Below, one piece after another: positions 29,241 to 41,800 of a stretch of DNA of 64,000 nt (the first letter of the stretch is position 1; the number at the start of each line of letters is the position of its first letter). Source of the DNA: Xylocopa sonorina (Eukaryota; Arthropoda; Insecta; Hymenoptera; Apidae); NCBI RefSeq assembly GCF_050948175.1, contig NC_135199.1:7382501-7446500 (forward strand), read 5' to 3'. The notes under the pieces are model-generated. The model saw nothing but the letters and a program-made list of their open reading frames with translations, did not search any database and was not told the origin of the DNA. Both the position numbers and the translations under genes were made by a program.

Positions 29241-30447
29241 GTTACCAAGGGACGCGCGATTCCGCGGATAAACCTCTCTTCCCTTCGTGGCGTTATTGAA
29301 TTCTAATGGCTCCCCATCGAGATTCGTATCATAAATCCGTGACGCAACGGTGAAGTGGGTTAAGTCGAGCGTTGGTCGAGACGAGTTACGAGCGGAGGAA
29401 CGATCCCTCGAAACGCAACGTGCCACGATGCCACGGATCGACGCTACCCTGGGACACATCGAGGATCTAATTTCGTTCCACGAGTCGGTCGTGCGACTTT
29501 CTAAAGGCAGAAACGGAAAAAGGAACGGTGGGAGAAGAAGTAAATCGCGCGTCGGGTCCGAGCCGGTGGAAAAACCGCGCGGCGACTTGTCGATCGCGCG
29601 ATAACGAAGATTTACGTGCATCTAATTAAATAGGAATTAACGGAGAGACGGAATGGCGTGCGTTACCGAACGGAGCGGGAGCGATCGTGAGTGTCTGTCC
29701 GCCGCGTGCATTGGAGCCGTCCACGCGGAACGCTTACGTGACCAAGGGGGCCTTCTCTTCCGCGGCGCGGTATCGCAAGAAAATTTATTAACCGATAACA
29801 ACAAACACCGCACAGCCTGTGCCGGGGCTCTCTCTCGCGGCTGTTTCGCGTTTACCAGCCGCTTAGAAACCGATTCCAGCGGCGAAGCCTGCTCGCATTC
29901 CGCTCGCGGCACCAGGCGATTCCCGTCCGCGCGCCACCGATATTGCATAAGAGGAATGAAAACGTACGCGTAAACACCGTGGCAGCGGATTTATGTACGG
30001 CTACGCGCACCGATTCCGCGCATTAATTAGTGCCAGCCGCGTTGCGCTCATCATAGCGATTCATACCGCGTTAGCGGCACGCGTTCGCGTTTAAAACGAG
30101 CGTGCAGTTTAAAAATAGAGGATACCCCTCTGCACAGGCGAGGGCGTGATCGCCGGTTGGAAATACTTGTAAATACCCGTATCGCCTCTATCACTGGTAA
30201 TTAATGATTCCCCCGTATCGGCAAGCGATCGAATCGTTTACCTCTCTCATTTATCAAACTCTCGTTCGAGCACCACTGAGCCGGCTGCTAATTTGTAGTA
30301 TCGTTGATTCTATTTCCGTGCCGAGGCGTGCGTAAAAATTCAGCATTCTTCCGCTGGAATGCCCGCAAGAAATTTATCGATCGACAGCGCGGCTGGCCGT
30401 AGCCCCGAGGACGGCTTCGCTCGATCGACTGTTTCAAATTCGTGGGA

Positions 30448-30482
30448 CGAGGGGGGTAGAAAAAAAAAGGGGGGAAAAAAGC
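30448..30482. repeat. Polypurine tract with G and A runs
   Basis: Alternating blocks of six G, nine A, six G and six A, broken once by T. It is low-complexity purine sequence of the kind that can adopt unusual structures. No gene is attached. Confidence 0.7.
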
Positions 30483-31800
30483 CGATTGGGCGATTTTATT
30501 AGGCGTTTCCTCTGTAAAATCGCGAACAGCCGCGATTTCGCAACCCGACCGCGACACACACACGCGATTGGAAAGATCCGCGCGAGCAACGGGAGCGAGA
30601 TTATTCCAACCGGATGCCGATAAATCGTGCCATTTGCAATTCTGACAGCAGATCCTTTATCACCGGTGCACGCGGCCGCGCGCGACATTTCGCATGAATT
30701 ATCGCGCCCCTCCGGAAGAAAGGAAACGGTTCGTGAAAATTTCGCGCCGCGCCGCCCGTTCGCGAGCGCGTTCACTATGGAAATGGACGCGCGCAGTAAG
30801 GCCGACGGATGGCTGGCAAAAGTGAGCGTTTCTATCTTTGGTACGGTCGGTCACTCTATATGGCAGCAGGTGCCAGCTGGCAAAACTCGGATAAGCGTGT
30901 CTAATAATCGCAGAGATATACATTTGAACCGCGCGCCGTTCCCGGCCAAACTGAATATAAATCAATGTAGGTTTGCGCAAATGTCTGTATGATCGTTCCG
31001 TTGTAATACGAGCGGTTCGACAGCGACGGGAATTCGGCTGGACTTCGAGGGCGCGCGAACATTTGGAAACTTCGCGTTCACCAGTGTTCCACGTTGCGCG
31101 CGATCGTGGAACGCACGCAGCGCGCCGCCTTCGCGAGATCATCGATACACTCGCGTCTAACGCGAACCGATTGCCGCTGCAAAATCGATCGTCCGTCCGT
31201 TCTCGATGAAGCGCTGTCATGAAAGTCATTTGTCCGACGGGCAAACGAATATACTTGATCGATACGATCGCACTTGTTACTTGTTTATTGCCTCGAAAGA
31301 ATGCGAGCGTGTTTCCCGCTCCGCCTCACGGGAGTCCCGACGTCCCACTGGGAATTGCAAATAAATCGAAACGCCCTCGTCCTCTTCCTTCCCAATATAT
31401 CGAATGCGACTGGTTTCCACCACAGTCGCGCGGAAGTTACGCAAGCGACTTTCGATATTCAACCATCTCCTGGGTCGCGCGTATATCGAGATCGCCGCGC
31501 TCGCTCGCCCCTTCTGTTACCCTTCTCCTTGGGCATTGTTCGGTTTTTGCACGTGTGTCGTAAGGTGGTGCTCGTTGGCGAACGTCACGAGTTCGAGTGG
31601 TGCCACACCCACCCCAAGACACTTCAATGCCAAGAATGCGGCGTAAAAGTGGTTCCGTTTCGTTCAGATCGAGCCAGGGGTTTCGAGCGGCGCGGTTCAC
31701 CACGCACGCGACTCGCTGCGCTGACCACACCGACCGATTTCCCTCCTTTGTTCGACGACTATTCGACTCTAGCCTGGCGTTTAAAGGTTAGATAACATCC

Positions 31801-34800
31801 GCGATCGTGTGTGCCGCAGTTTCGCGGCACACTTCTGCCTCGATCCGTCGTGCGACCGACTTCTAACATCGGGCCTCCGCGTATCCGGAGAACGGACGAA
31901 GGTAAACTGTTCCCCCCCGTTGGAACGCATCTATCGATGCATTCGTCTGTTCAACGACAAAGTACGCCACGATTCGAGCCACTCGAAGAAGGAACCTGAA
32001 TTTCAGCCGCGGAAAAGGAAACCTCGAGCCATAAGCACCGCAGCGAACGTGAACTTCGATTTATCATTACATCCTACTTACAGTCACCAAACAACACTGG
32101 AGAACAATCTTTCGAACGCGTCGTTTCCGCGTCCGTTACATTTCCCTCCGCAAGTGTAGCGCGAGTGAAATCGTCCTCTAACGAACCGTAAAGGCCGCCG
32201 AGCGTTTCGCAATCGGCGATCCATACTCGAGGTAACGGCGAAGAACGCGACATCGTTACTCTCTTACCCCCTGTCCACGAAACTACGTTTGGTCCGCGCG
32301 ATTTATTTCAGGATCCACATCGCGGTTAACCCTCTCCAAATATCGAAGCCAATCTACTCGAGCTCGCACCGTTTCCTAGTCGTTATGTTTCCCATCGCGA
32401 GTGAAATCGTCCCGCGAGCCGACCATTAACGGTCTCTCGTTTAAGGGAAACGGGCATCGAGAGTATCTTCCAATTAGAAGTTAACAAGTGACACGCGCTC
32501 CTGGTACTGTTAAATAGGCACAGCCAAGTCGGTTACCATCTACGGGCGCGAGTAATTGAAGCGGAGGTGAGTCAGGTGTAGCGACAAGCCCGTGACGATC
32601 GCGGCCGTTCGCGAGGAAGATCCCCTTGGAATGGTTCAAGTTCACGGCGCGTCTCTCCCGTGGCCTAGGTTAATAAAACTTGCATCATCGTCCGGGTAGC
32701 AGCTGGTGGGACGGCCGCGGGAGAGCCGGTTACGTTATCGTTGCACCTTACCGGCTCGTCCTCGATCGGGCAAGATCACGGATCGTCCTCGAACGTGGAG
32801 AGATCAGCCTTCGTTTCGTTCCTCTTTCGCGTCTCGAATCGATACATTCCCCCTGAGTCATCCTTCGACCGAGCTACCCGCGTCACGATTGCGACGGACG
32901 CTCGATCTTTCGATGAATTTCGATTCTACCTGTTTCGCGTGGCGAGAATTTTGCTACCACGTACGTCGTCGGGAAATTTGAAACGGAGGAAAACCAGAGG
33001 CGATTGCAGGTTTCGTTCGCAGGTTTCGTTTTTTTGCCGCCGTGGCGAACAGGCTTGAATACGCGGAAACGCGTGGCGTTGAGAAACTTTTATTCGAAAT
33101 TATCGGGGAAACGGTGAAAACAATGCTGGAATAAACTGTTCGCTATGCATAGTCTGGCTGGCGGGCTTGTCTTACGGTCGAATGATTTAATTGCTCCGTT
33201 AGATTAAATGATAATCGAAGTTGGGCAAAAAGTATATTAGCCTGTCTTCCCCTTTTTCCTCGTGCATGCAAACGCGGTAGCGATACAGATTTTTCTTATT
33301 TAAACAGGAGCAATCAATTTTAATAGGGTTTTGATCGATGCTGAATACACGGCGGCGCACGAATCCGCCCAGTCATCTTAATTGGTTCCGCGGACGCGGT
33401 TTCCTGCCAAGTTTTAGCAGGTTCGCAAAAAGCTAAAATAAAATTGCATAACGCAATAAAATTATAATTAGGACGACTGTGGGTTAACGTTTCTCGTTAA
33501 CTTCTTTCGCGCGAAAATTTTTCGCGCAGGCTAATCGATTCCGTTTCTTACGTCGTCGAACCGAGAAATTAAATATCAAGCATCGTTCGATACCTTCCGT
33601 CGACAGGCCACATGTATTTACATTCGTTTCACCGTTACTCGAACGATATGCGGCGCTTTGAAACAACCATCTGGTTAAGGGGGATCCTGTATTCCATCAG
33701 AAAAGTGAGCATCGCGTGGATCGTACTGATAGGAAATTTTTAATTATCGCGGTGAAAGCGAAAGTCTTGAGAAAATTCGATTTTTACGAATTAAGCTACG
33801 GTGAGAGAAAGTAATTAAAATCGCGGACACGTTCGATCGGATGGATGTTTCAAAATGCCTTTGCGTTCAGTTAGCGAATACCACAGAGAGCGCCGCGCTA
33901 AAAAAGGGGACAAGCTTCGCCGTGGCAGTCGTTACATAGTTGCACGAATTTCCCTGGAAAAAAAGGACTGAGAGATATTTGTCGACAGTTTCCGTCGCAA
34001 CAGGCGTTAATCTACTGGAAGAAACGCGGCCGCAGCGGACGCTAATTAGAACGAGAGAAGAAAATAATAGGTTTCCGTTAAATGGGCGACGAAACGCGGA
34101 TTATGAAATTGTCTAACGATCAATGGTGGCGGCCTGGCTCGCGAAACGCGCCGCTCGGAAAAATGAGGGCCGACCGCGGCGGGCCGCAGCTGCGAGCGTT
34201 CCGTTTTAATGAAGCTCTTGCGACACCTCGATCCTAACACCTCGATCATTAATTCGCCTCAGGTAGTTCCGATTAATCGAGATACGCCGTTTCATGAACG
34301 TTCCGATCGTAACGACCGCTTAAACTGCCGCGGTAATTGCACGTCGAACGACAGGTGATGACGAGACGGCAGATAGGATCTTTGGATGAAAGCAACCGGC
34401 AATTGATACCAGCTACCGAGTTAAGATCCGAGCAGTGATTTTAAAAGAGCGCATAAATTCGCGGGAATCTGATAGCTCGAAGTTGGTGATTGAAAATTTT
34501 TCAAATTTCGAACCGAACACGGATCGATCGATCGAGCGCTGCGACGTACGGTTCTATCAGCCAACACGCTCTAACACGTCACGCTCGATTAGTCGAAAGT
34601 CGTCTACGTTATTTTTGCTAGTCCCTATCTCTGAAATCCCATAGAGGCGGATCAGACGATCGAGCGAACGGTGTATCGCGATAAGGCTGATTCTCACCGA
34701 ATTGATACGATTCCAATTAAAGTGGACTAGCCGCGCGCAACGCGCAACAGGGGGCATAATGCTCAGAGGGAATCCACAGCGATCGCGTTTTAATTATGCA

Positions 34801-37570
34801 TCGACGCGTGGGACGAATCGCGCGCGTCTGACGCAAGCAACGGGAGAATCCGACGATAAGGTCGTACGATTTTTATTTTGTGCAGCCTGAACGAAGAGGA
34901 ACATCCGGCGCTCTTTTAGAGCACACGGAGGGTTGCGAAACGATATTTCGAGAGCGAATCGTTGAACGTAATAGCGGCGCGGTACGCGTGAAATTCGTGA
35001 AAGGTAATAGCGTGGTGAATCGAGTCGAGTGGCGTGTATGCTCGCTTAATGACCGCCGATAAGTGTACCAGTATTTTAATGTTATACAACGCTCGTGCGT
35101 GAATGCTTATTACTTTAATTAATCGATTAATCGTTTCGTCCCCTTTGAAGGTGCTTACCTAACTTGCGTCGCTGAAATTTAGCGATTACGAGTGCACTCG
35201 TCGAAGACAGCTAACTTGTTCAGAGTTAAACGTAACTTAATTAAGTGATGGATGTATGGTCATTGATCGACTGTCTGCGTTTACTGAAATCCATCTTTAT
35301 CGTTACGACATTGGATGTTTACGATAACTTTTGGCGTGAATTTCGTGTTTCGTCGAATTGGCTGTCTTTGCATATCCAGTGGTTCCTCTTTAAACATCGC
35401 GATGCACACTGTTTGTGATCGCGATAATGAGACGTTTGCGTGAATATCTTGACAGAGCAGCTTTATAGCTTTATATATTTGCAATTAAATATTTTACGAC
35501 TTAATTGCATTCAGACTGCAATTATTTAGTCAGCCATCGTAATCTTCGTTGAGTAACATTTGTGTAACACGCAGACGTTTTAACGTTAAAAACCGTGTTT
35601 ATTGTCAAAGTAATTAGGTTCACAGGAGGCGTCACGCATGTTTAGCAATCATCGTCGCGTGACACCATTATTATTTTTAACATCGATACTTAGCACCCGA
35701 TGTGTAAACGTAAATTTCTTGATTTTACGATCTCTTCGAAGCCTCTAAACGTCAGCCAGAAACGTATATCGTGAATTACTTTTCCCCTTTCGTGTTCCAA
35801 CATTGTGTAACACCTTGAAAAACTGCAGCCAGAGTGAGTCTAACTACTCTAAATATCATCGGGCAGTTGGCGTGATGTCACTAGAACTAACGTTTTAAAT
35901 TCCGGTTACGAAACGGTAGAATCGACGCGCGCGTTGTACGCTGTCGCTACTGGAAATATCAATATCTCCTCAAAATCGAGCGCGACGCGGAGATTTCAAC
36001 GCCGCGTTCGAATCGATTTACTCGAACAGACGCGACGGACGCGAGATAGACGAATAATTTCTCGCGACACGAACGATTCATAATCGCCGTTTCATTTTCT
36101 CGGCCAACAATGCGTTACGTTACTTAACAGCACGCGATAGATACAAGTGCGTAATATTTGCGCCCATATATGCAAGCGCCCATGTGAGACGATAAAAATC
36201 TTGCATGTACGTACGATATCACAGAGAAAGTAGCCAGTGATCGCCGGACCGTGGCTACCTAAGCACACACATAAAAAACATATTCGGACACCTTAACGTC
36301 GTTGACTGGAAATTTGCGAGCGACACGTCGTATAAGTTCTAACTAAATGTCCTGACCTGCTACGACTCAACCGTCAAACTGTAATTGTATTTACTGCGCG
36401 ACGGCTGTTGGGGATCGGATTCGACGCGCGAGACACTCCTAAGCGGCTCGCGCTGTAACACAGTTCCCATTTCACCATCTCCAGTAACGCGTGACTCATA
36501 GATCATGCAACCACTCAAACGTTAGATTACAGTTGCGTTCAACAGCTTCGAGTCTACTTTAAAATGTATCCATCAACCGAGGCGAGCAACCGTCGAGACG
36601 GCAAGTGTCATGAAACTTGAGTACGATCGCGATTCGACCAGGAAGAGAGCGAGCCTTCCACGATACGATCGAACCTACGCGAAACACAGATATTCCTCTT
36701 GACAACCCGCCAAAATGAATTCAACGATCGCTGCCGACAAAATTTCAGGTCAATCAACCTGTTCTCCAGAGAAAGCATTCTTTCGCGTGCCAGTCACGAG
36801 CGAGGGAGCTGCTTGAATATTCACCGAGCGTGTAACGTTTAACGAAACGTTCCGATAACGATCTGCGCGGTTAATGATAGACGTGGTCGAAAGAAGAAGG
36901 AGAAAAAAAAAGGGAGCAGAAGGAAAAGCGCGCGCACGACCTTCGCGTTCGATTAAAAGCCAGCCTTTCCGGCGTTACGCACCGTGGCCTTCCGATCCTC
37001 GCAAATTAAAGGAGAAAATTGCGAGCGGAACGCTCAGTGGACCGATCTGATAACGGGCGGGTTCGCTTTCGAGAAAGCGAAATAGAACGGCGCGTGAATA
37101 CCGAGCACGCGTCCAGGATAAGTCTGGAGCCGTTCTATGCGCGTTCAGAGGAGCTCGCACGAGTCGCGATAATTACCAGTTACACCGTTTAGATCTATCA
37201 AAGCATCGTCCATCGCCACCTACGTTATCGTTGCTCAGTGTCGTTATCCCAGCGACACGTTTCGCGTTTAATTGTTGCACGAAAGCTATGAGCAACCACG
37301 TAGCATCCGAGCCACTGAATCACGCGAACTCGAAACGCACGCAGCTCTATCTGAACACGGATATCCTACTAGGAATAATTAAACGCACCGCGAACCTTCC
37401 GTGTCTCGATCGAAAAGATAGGTACATATGTTTCCATCGCTTTTTTCACTACTGTTCCTGTTTTTTTTATGTAATTTATTGCTCGCCAAACGAATACAGA
37501 AACCTCTCGCGCGCTTTGGGACGTCGATGGTACTTTAATCGCGAAGAATGTTAACAAATTTGAGGAACGC
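31801..37570. other. No supportable gene; non-coding DNA
   Basis: No convincing coding frame. Palindromic ATTAAT-core sites occur at 34270-34279 and 35118-35131. A consensus-like plus-strand splice donor (GAG then GTGAGT) sits at about 32.57 kb, but I could not find a coding exon in front of it, so a non-coding first exon is only a possibility. Confidence 0.5.
35118..35131. promoter_or_regulatory. Palindrome ATTAATCGATTAAT, homeodomain-dimer-like
   Basis: A perfect 14-bp palindrome containing TAAT-CG-ATTA, the layout known for cooperative paired-class homeodomain dimers (two TAAT half sites facing each other across two bases). Sequence alone does not show occupancy or a target gene. Confidence 0.3.
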
Positions 37571-38830
37571 GGGTCATGAATCGTTGCCAGCCGTGGTGCA
37601 GCGATTAAAGTCGAGACGATACGAGTTACGAGAAGAGTAATGGCCTGTCTCGATACCATTCTCATACCGCGGACAATACTTGGCCCCGAGCGACTTATCG
37701 AACGAAGGGAATTCCTCGCGACTGGTTTTTAAAACCCGTGCACCTGGCTGTCCTCCGATTATCCCGTCGAAATTCGCGGCGCGCCTCTGTTTCGCGCGTG
37801 GATCGCGCGAGCGGTTCAGCAGGTGGCGCGCGAGCTTCATTCATCGCCGCGCACGCGGCCCAGGAGTCCTTTCGCACGCACCGGAAGCGACTTCTTCGAT
37901 ATGCAAAACGACGCGATGGAACAATGCCGGTTTACCCGGGAACTTGTGCGGTCTGAAAGCAAACCAGACGTCCGATCGTGGATCGCATCTGGAATCTCAA
38001 TGGCGCGCGGAGGATCGCCGTCGCGTTTCCATCGAGCGCGGTGGGGATCGATCGTCTCGATCGGCGAAACTCGCGCGGCGAAAGAAAAGCAGCCGATCGC
38101 GGTCGATCTGTCGCAGCCGCGCGATCGAAAATTTCCCTCCTGTCGCTGGTTATACCTTTTAACCGCGTTGGTAAGACGCGACAGGGACGATTTACGAGCA
38201 TCATTATCTCTTTTAAACTCGAACGCTGTAACAATGGCTGCGCGCCACGATAATTGGACGGAATACGAGATTCGAATGTGATACGTATATGGTAGTAGGC
38301 TTGGAGGGGCGAGGGTACGACAAGTTCCTCGTTACCTGTGTCACAAACCCTGTTACCCCCGCGAGCGTACCTACAATGAACAATGATGTCATTGTTCCAT
38401 GCGAATATCGCGTCGATAAAACGTCTCGACGAGAGGATGCGCCGCCGTTTTTGCCTCGCAGGACGATACGTCGATCGGGCCTCGATAGAGTTTCGGTGAA
38501 ACTTTCGTACAGCCGAGCCGTTACACAACTAGCGGGAATTAATACGATCCCCGTTTGCTGGGTAATAAAGGCAACGCGCCTGTTGCACCGCCGGATTAAC
38601 GATCGACGAATCGAATCGGTGCGAGGCCAAAGTAGCCAGAATTTCATTATAGAACAGCGGGAGGATTTATCCCCGCGAGCAGGCGATTCCCACACGGAGA
38701 ACAAAATCCCAGTAATTATTGAGCGGTGCAACGTAGCAATAAATAGGTGCTGGTTACCTGTTACGTGCTATCTGATTTACCCGCTCGCTTATGCAACCGT
38801 ATAAAACAGAGTCGTTTCGAACGTTTATTT
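37571..38830. other. CpG-rich stretch open in several frames
   Basis: Frames of 150-198 codons run on both strands through this block (37680-38162 plus, 37932-38528 minus, 38213-38731 minus, 38289-38804 plus). None resembles a known protein, and their mutual overlap argues for low stop-codon density. A palindrome with two inverted ACAATG motifs lies at 38378-38397. Confidence 0.35.
38378..38397. promoter_or_regulatory. Inverted pair of Sox-like ACAATG motifs
   Basis: GAACAATGA and its reverse complement are separated by two bases, giving two AACAATG cores in inverted orientation. AACAATG is a typical Sox HMG-box target, and inverted pairs are known for dimeric Sox binding. Function here is inference only. 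Confidence 0.25.
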
Positions 38831-41800
38831 CCTCGACTTTCGTATCACGCTGTATGGTAATGTACGTGGGGTATATACGATGTTATGCCATATCGTGTAC
38901 ACCGTGTCATAGGTAAGGCATGCCGCGTACCTCGTCCAGCCTTATACAGGCTGCAACGAAGGGTGTTTCGTCTCGTTTAAACGATAATCCAGTCGCACGA
39001 TGCGACCTGATTCCCTTATGGTACTGATACTTCTATTGTATTCAGATACGCGTGGCACAGAAGTCTGCCCTGAGATCAAACTAATTTTCGTTACCCTCGT
39101 TTTGACTTTATCTATCCTCGTAGCAAGTTTGGAGGATACCTCGAGAATTGCCGCGAAAGTGGCATAAATTTCTGTGAACGTGACTCTCTGCTGAGTAATC
39201 GTAAAGAGTGACCAGTAGCGTTCGTTTCCGGTCCATTCACGTTGGAACAGTCGATTCACTCGAGAGAAACCAGCCACGCGCGTGCAGCGATCAGTTTCAT
39301 CTGCGGCCGTTAATAAAGGGTTATCCAGGGGGGCCATTAATTTCTGGACAAGTTACGTTCGCAGCTTTTGACACTTATTTCCCCGGTCGACGGGTTGAGA
39401 AACGCGTATTGTCGAGCGTTTGCCGCTCCGTTTCCACGGTCGTACGTTAGTTCGTTCTCGCGTGTCCAGCGGAATTCCTGCAATTCCATCTTTCGAAATC
39501 GCGGCGATTTTCCCGTTTCCTTCGCTCGCATCTCGCTCGCGTCTCCGGATCGGCGCAATTAAAATACACGTGGCGGACAGGCGGTTCGCCCGCTCGCGAT
39601 TCATGCATCGATTCCTGCCACTTTTTTTTTTCCAGCACTCTTCTAGGTCGTTGGATCTCGTGCCTTCGACACGAAGATTTATCCGTTTACCGGTCAATGT
39701 GGTAATAAATCTTTTTATTTTTCCAGCGATACTGAATCACGATAACTGCGGGTCCTCGTTTCTTTTTCCGCCTTTTTTGTAACGAACAGCGATTGGCAAT
39801 GGTTGCGAGAATGTACGTGAAACGTACGTAACGAAGCTTAGAATTTTTGGTACGATTTCACTGCGAAAAAAACACTCAGAAAAGAGAGAGAGAGAGAGAG
39901 TAGTTTCTCGCAATAGTCCAATTTATTGAACGCGGGTTACCGCGATAACATCGACAGAGGCTGAGGATAGACGAAATTCAACCGCCTCGACGTTCACCCC
40001 CAATTTATTCCGAGATAGAAATCGGCGTCCGCAGAGGCGTCTCGTTCGATTTAGTCCACGCGCCCGCTAAAATAGCAGAGGCTTGACAGTTGGCGCGGGA
40101 CCAGATCGAACATAGAATCGAAATGATTTAATTTCGGGCTCGTATCTATGTCCGTGCATAATTCCGCGGTGAAATACGCCCGGGATCATAATTTCGGAGC
40201 CAACGACGCGTATAGGCGCGGTTATTAACGCGATGAAAACACGGTCGCGAGGAAAAACAAGCAGCCCCTCCACCAAACAGCGGGGCAATGGCAACGAGAC
40301 TATGATATCATCGTCCGTTTCTAATAACGGCAGAAATGTATTGGTATTTATTCTGTACGCGTTCGCATCGGCAAAACCAGGAAAAGATCGGTACTCTATC
40401 CGAATCTCAATCGACCGCGGATCGTATACAATTTTTTTCCTAATTAACATCGACAGTAATTGCGCGATTAATTAGAGTCAGTTTATTGCCGCGAGGAAGT
40501 CGCTCGGAATTTCAACGCGCAAATCCCACCGACTAACTGGCGAACTGCTCCCCTGTGTGCGCTGCCGTGCGCGCGCGTGTATATCGGCCACAGCCGCGTT
40601 AGCCCGTACATCAATTAACTCGCTAGTTTGCCCGCTACTTGTTATAAGGAGCACGCGGCGATCGGTTCCCTTCCTGGACAGGCTCGATCGTAGCCTGGAA
40701 TCTCAGCTGCCCACGATATCCGCGCGATCGAACGCGCTCTCGTGATTTCCCTTTACATTTCGAATTTCGCTCCCGTTACATTTCGAGCACACGAGCGCTC
40801 GTAGAAAAAAAAAAAAAAGGAGCCGCAGACGCTTTCACTTTTGCCTGCGCCGCTTGGTCCACGACGGCATCGAGACGCCTGGCTAATTACCGCCGTGGTA
40901 CCGTTTCTGTGTTCAGAAGACCACCACCGGAAGATGCGCGGCGCAACAACGACGGCGGACATCGAGGGTTTCACGGGCGGATACCCGCTGAATCGACGAT
41001 CGTGTAATCGATGACGTCCGCGATGCTTTCGGTGGAACGAAACGCATTTCTCACAGGGATTCGCTCGCCGTTTCATTGCCGTTACTTTTATCACGTTCAT
41101 AACGCATACGACGAATGCGTGGTTAACTAACTGTGACAGCATCATTTTGAAATTACCTGTTTCGATATAGAATACTTTTTTATGTAGCATTTTATGTTGC
41201 CTCTACTTTTCTATCCTGCTACATTGTTCGACGATCGTACGATTGTATCGTTACCGGTTTGCGAACGCTTGCAGACGTATCGAGAAGCTTAACACACGTA
41301 AAGTGCAACGCGCGAGTAATATGCAGAACGTTCGAATTGGTATCCGGAAAGTGAAAGAAATTTCTGTTCAGAGATTCCGTTTCATCGATTGCGTTCGTAG
41401 ATAGAAATTAAATACACGTTTCGAAACTATAGCCTGAAGCTTTAGATCCGAACAGACCCGTCTTGTACAAAAAAAAAATGATTAGTCCAGCTATTCTTAG
41501 ATCGCAACTCTCTATCCGTAAACGATCAATTTCCTTCACGCGGACGCCCAAAAGTGAAAACCAGTCGCGATCCAGTTATGATCTCGGCAAAATTGAACAC
41601 CCGGCAACCCAGTCGCGGTTAAATCGAGATTCTTGTCGCGAGTTCGTCGCAGCAGGTCGTCGTATCATCGCGAGCGTTCCTCGAAGATGCATATCGAGAC
41701 GCAAACGACCCGACTAAATTAAACAACGATCCTGCGACGAATAGAAAGCGACGAAATTAGTCGTCTGACAGAGAGAAATACGCCTGGTATAAATCGAATC

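Larger units (their letters stand above)
29101..31800. other. CpG-rich non-coding block with overlapping open frames
   Basis: Frames of 100-181 codons occur on both strands (for example 29181-29621 minus, 30699-31244 minus, 31274-31795 plus) and overlap one another. Their translations are arginine-rich and match no family I know. The block also contains a 9-bp hairpin at 29215-29240 and a purine tract at 30448-30482. A promoter- or enhancer-like CpG-rich element is possible, but nothing here proves one. Confidence 0.4.
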
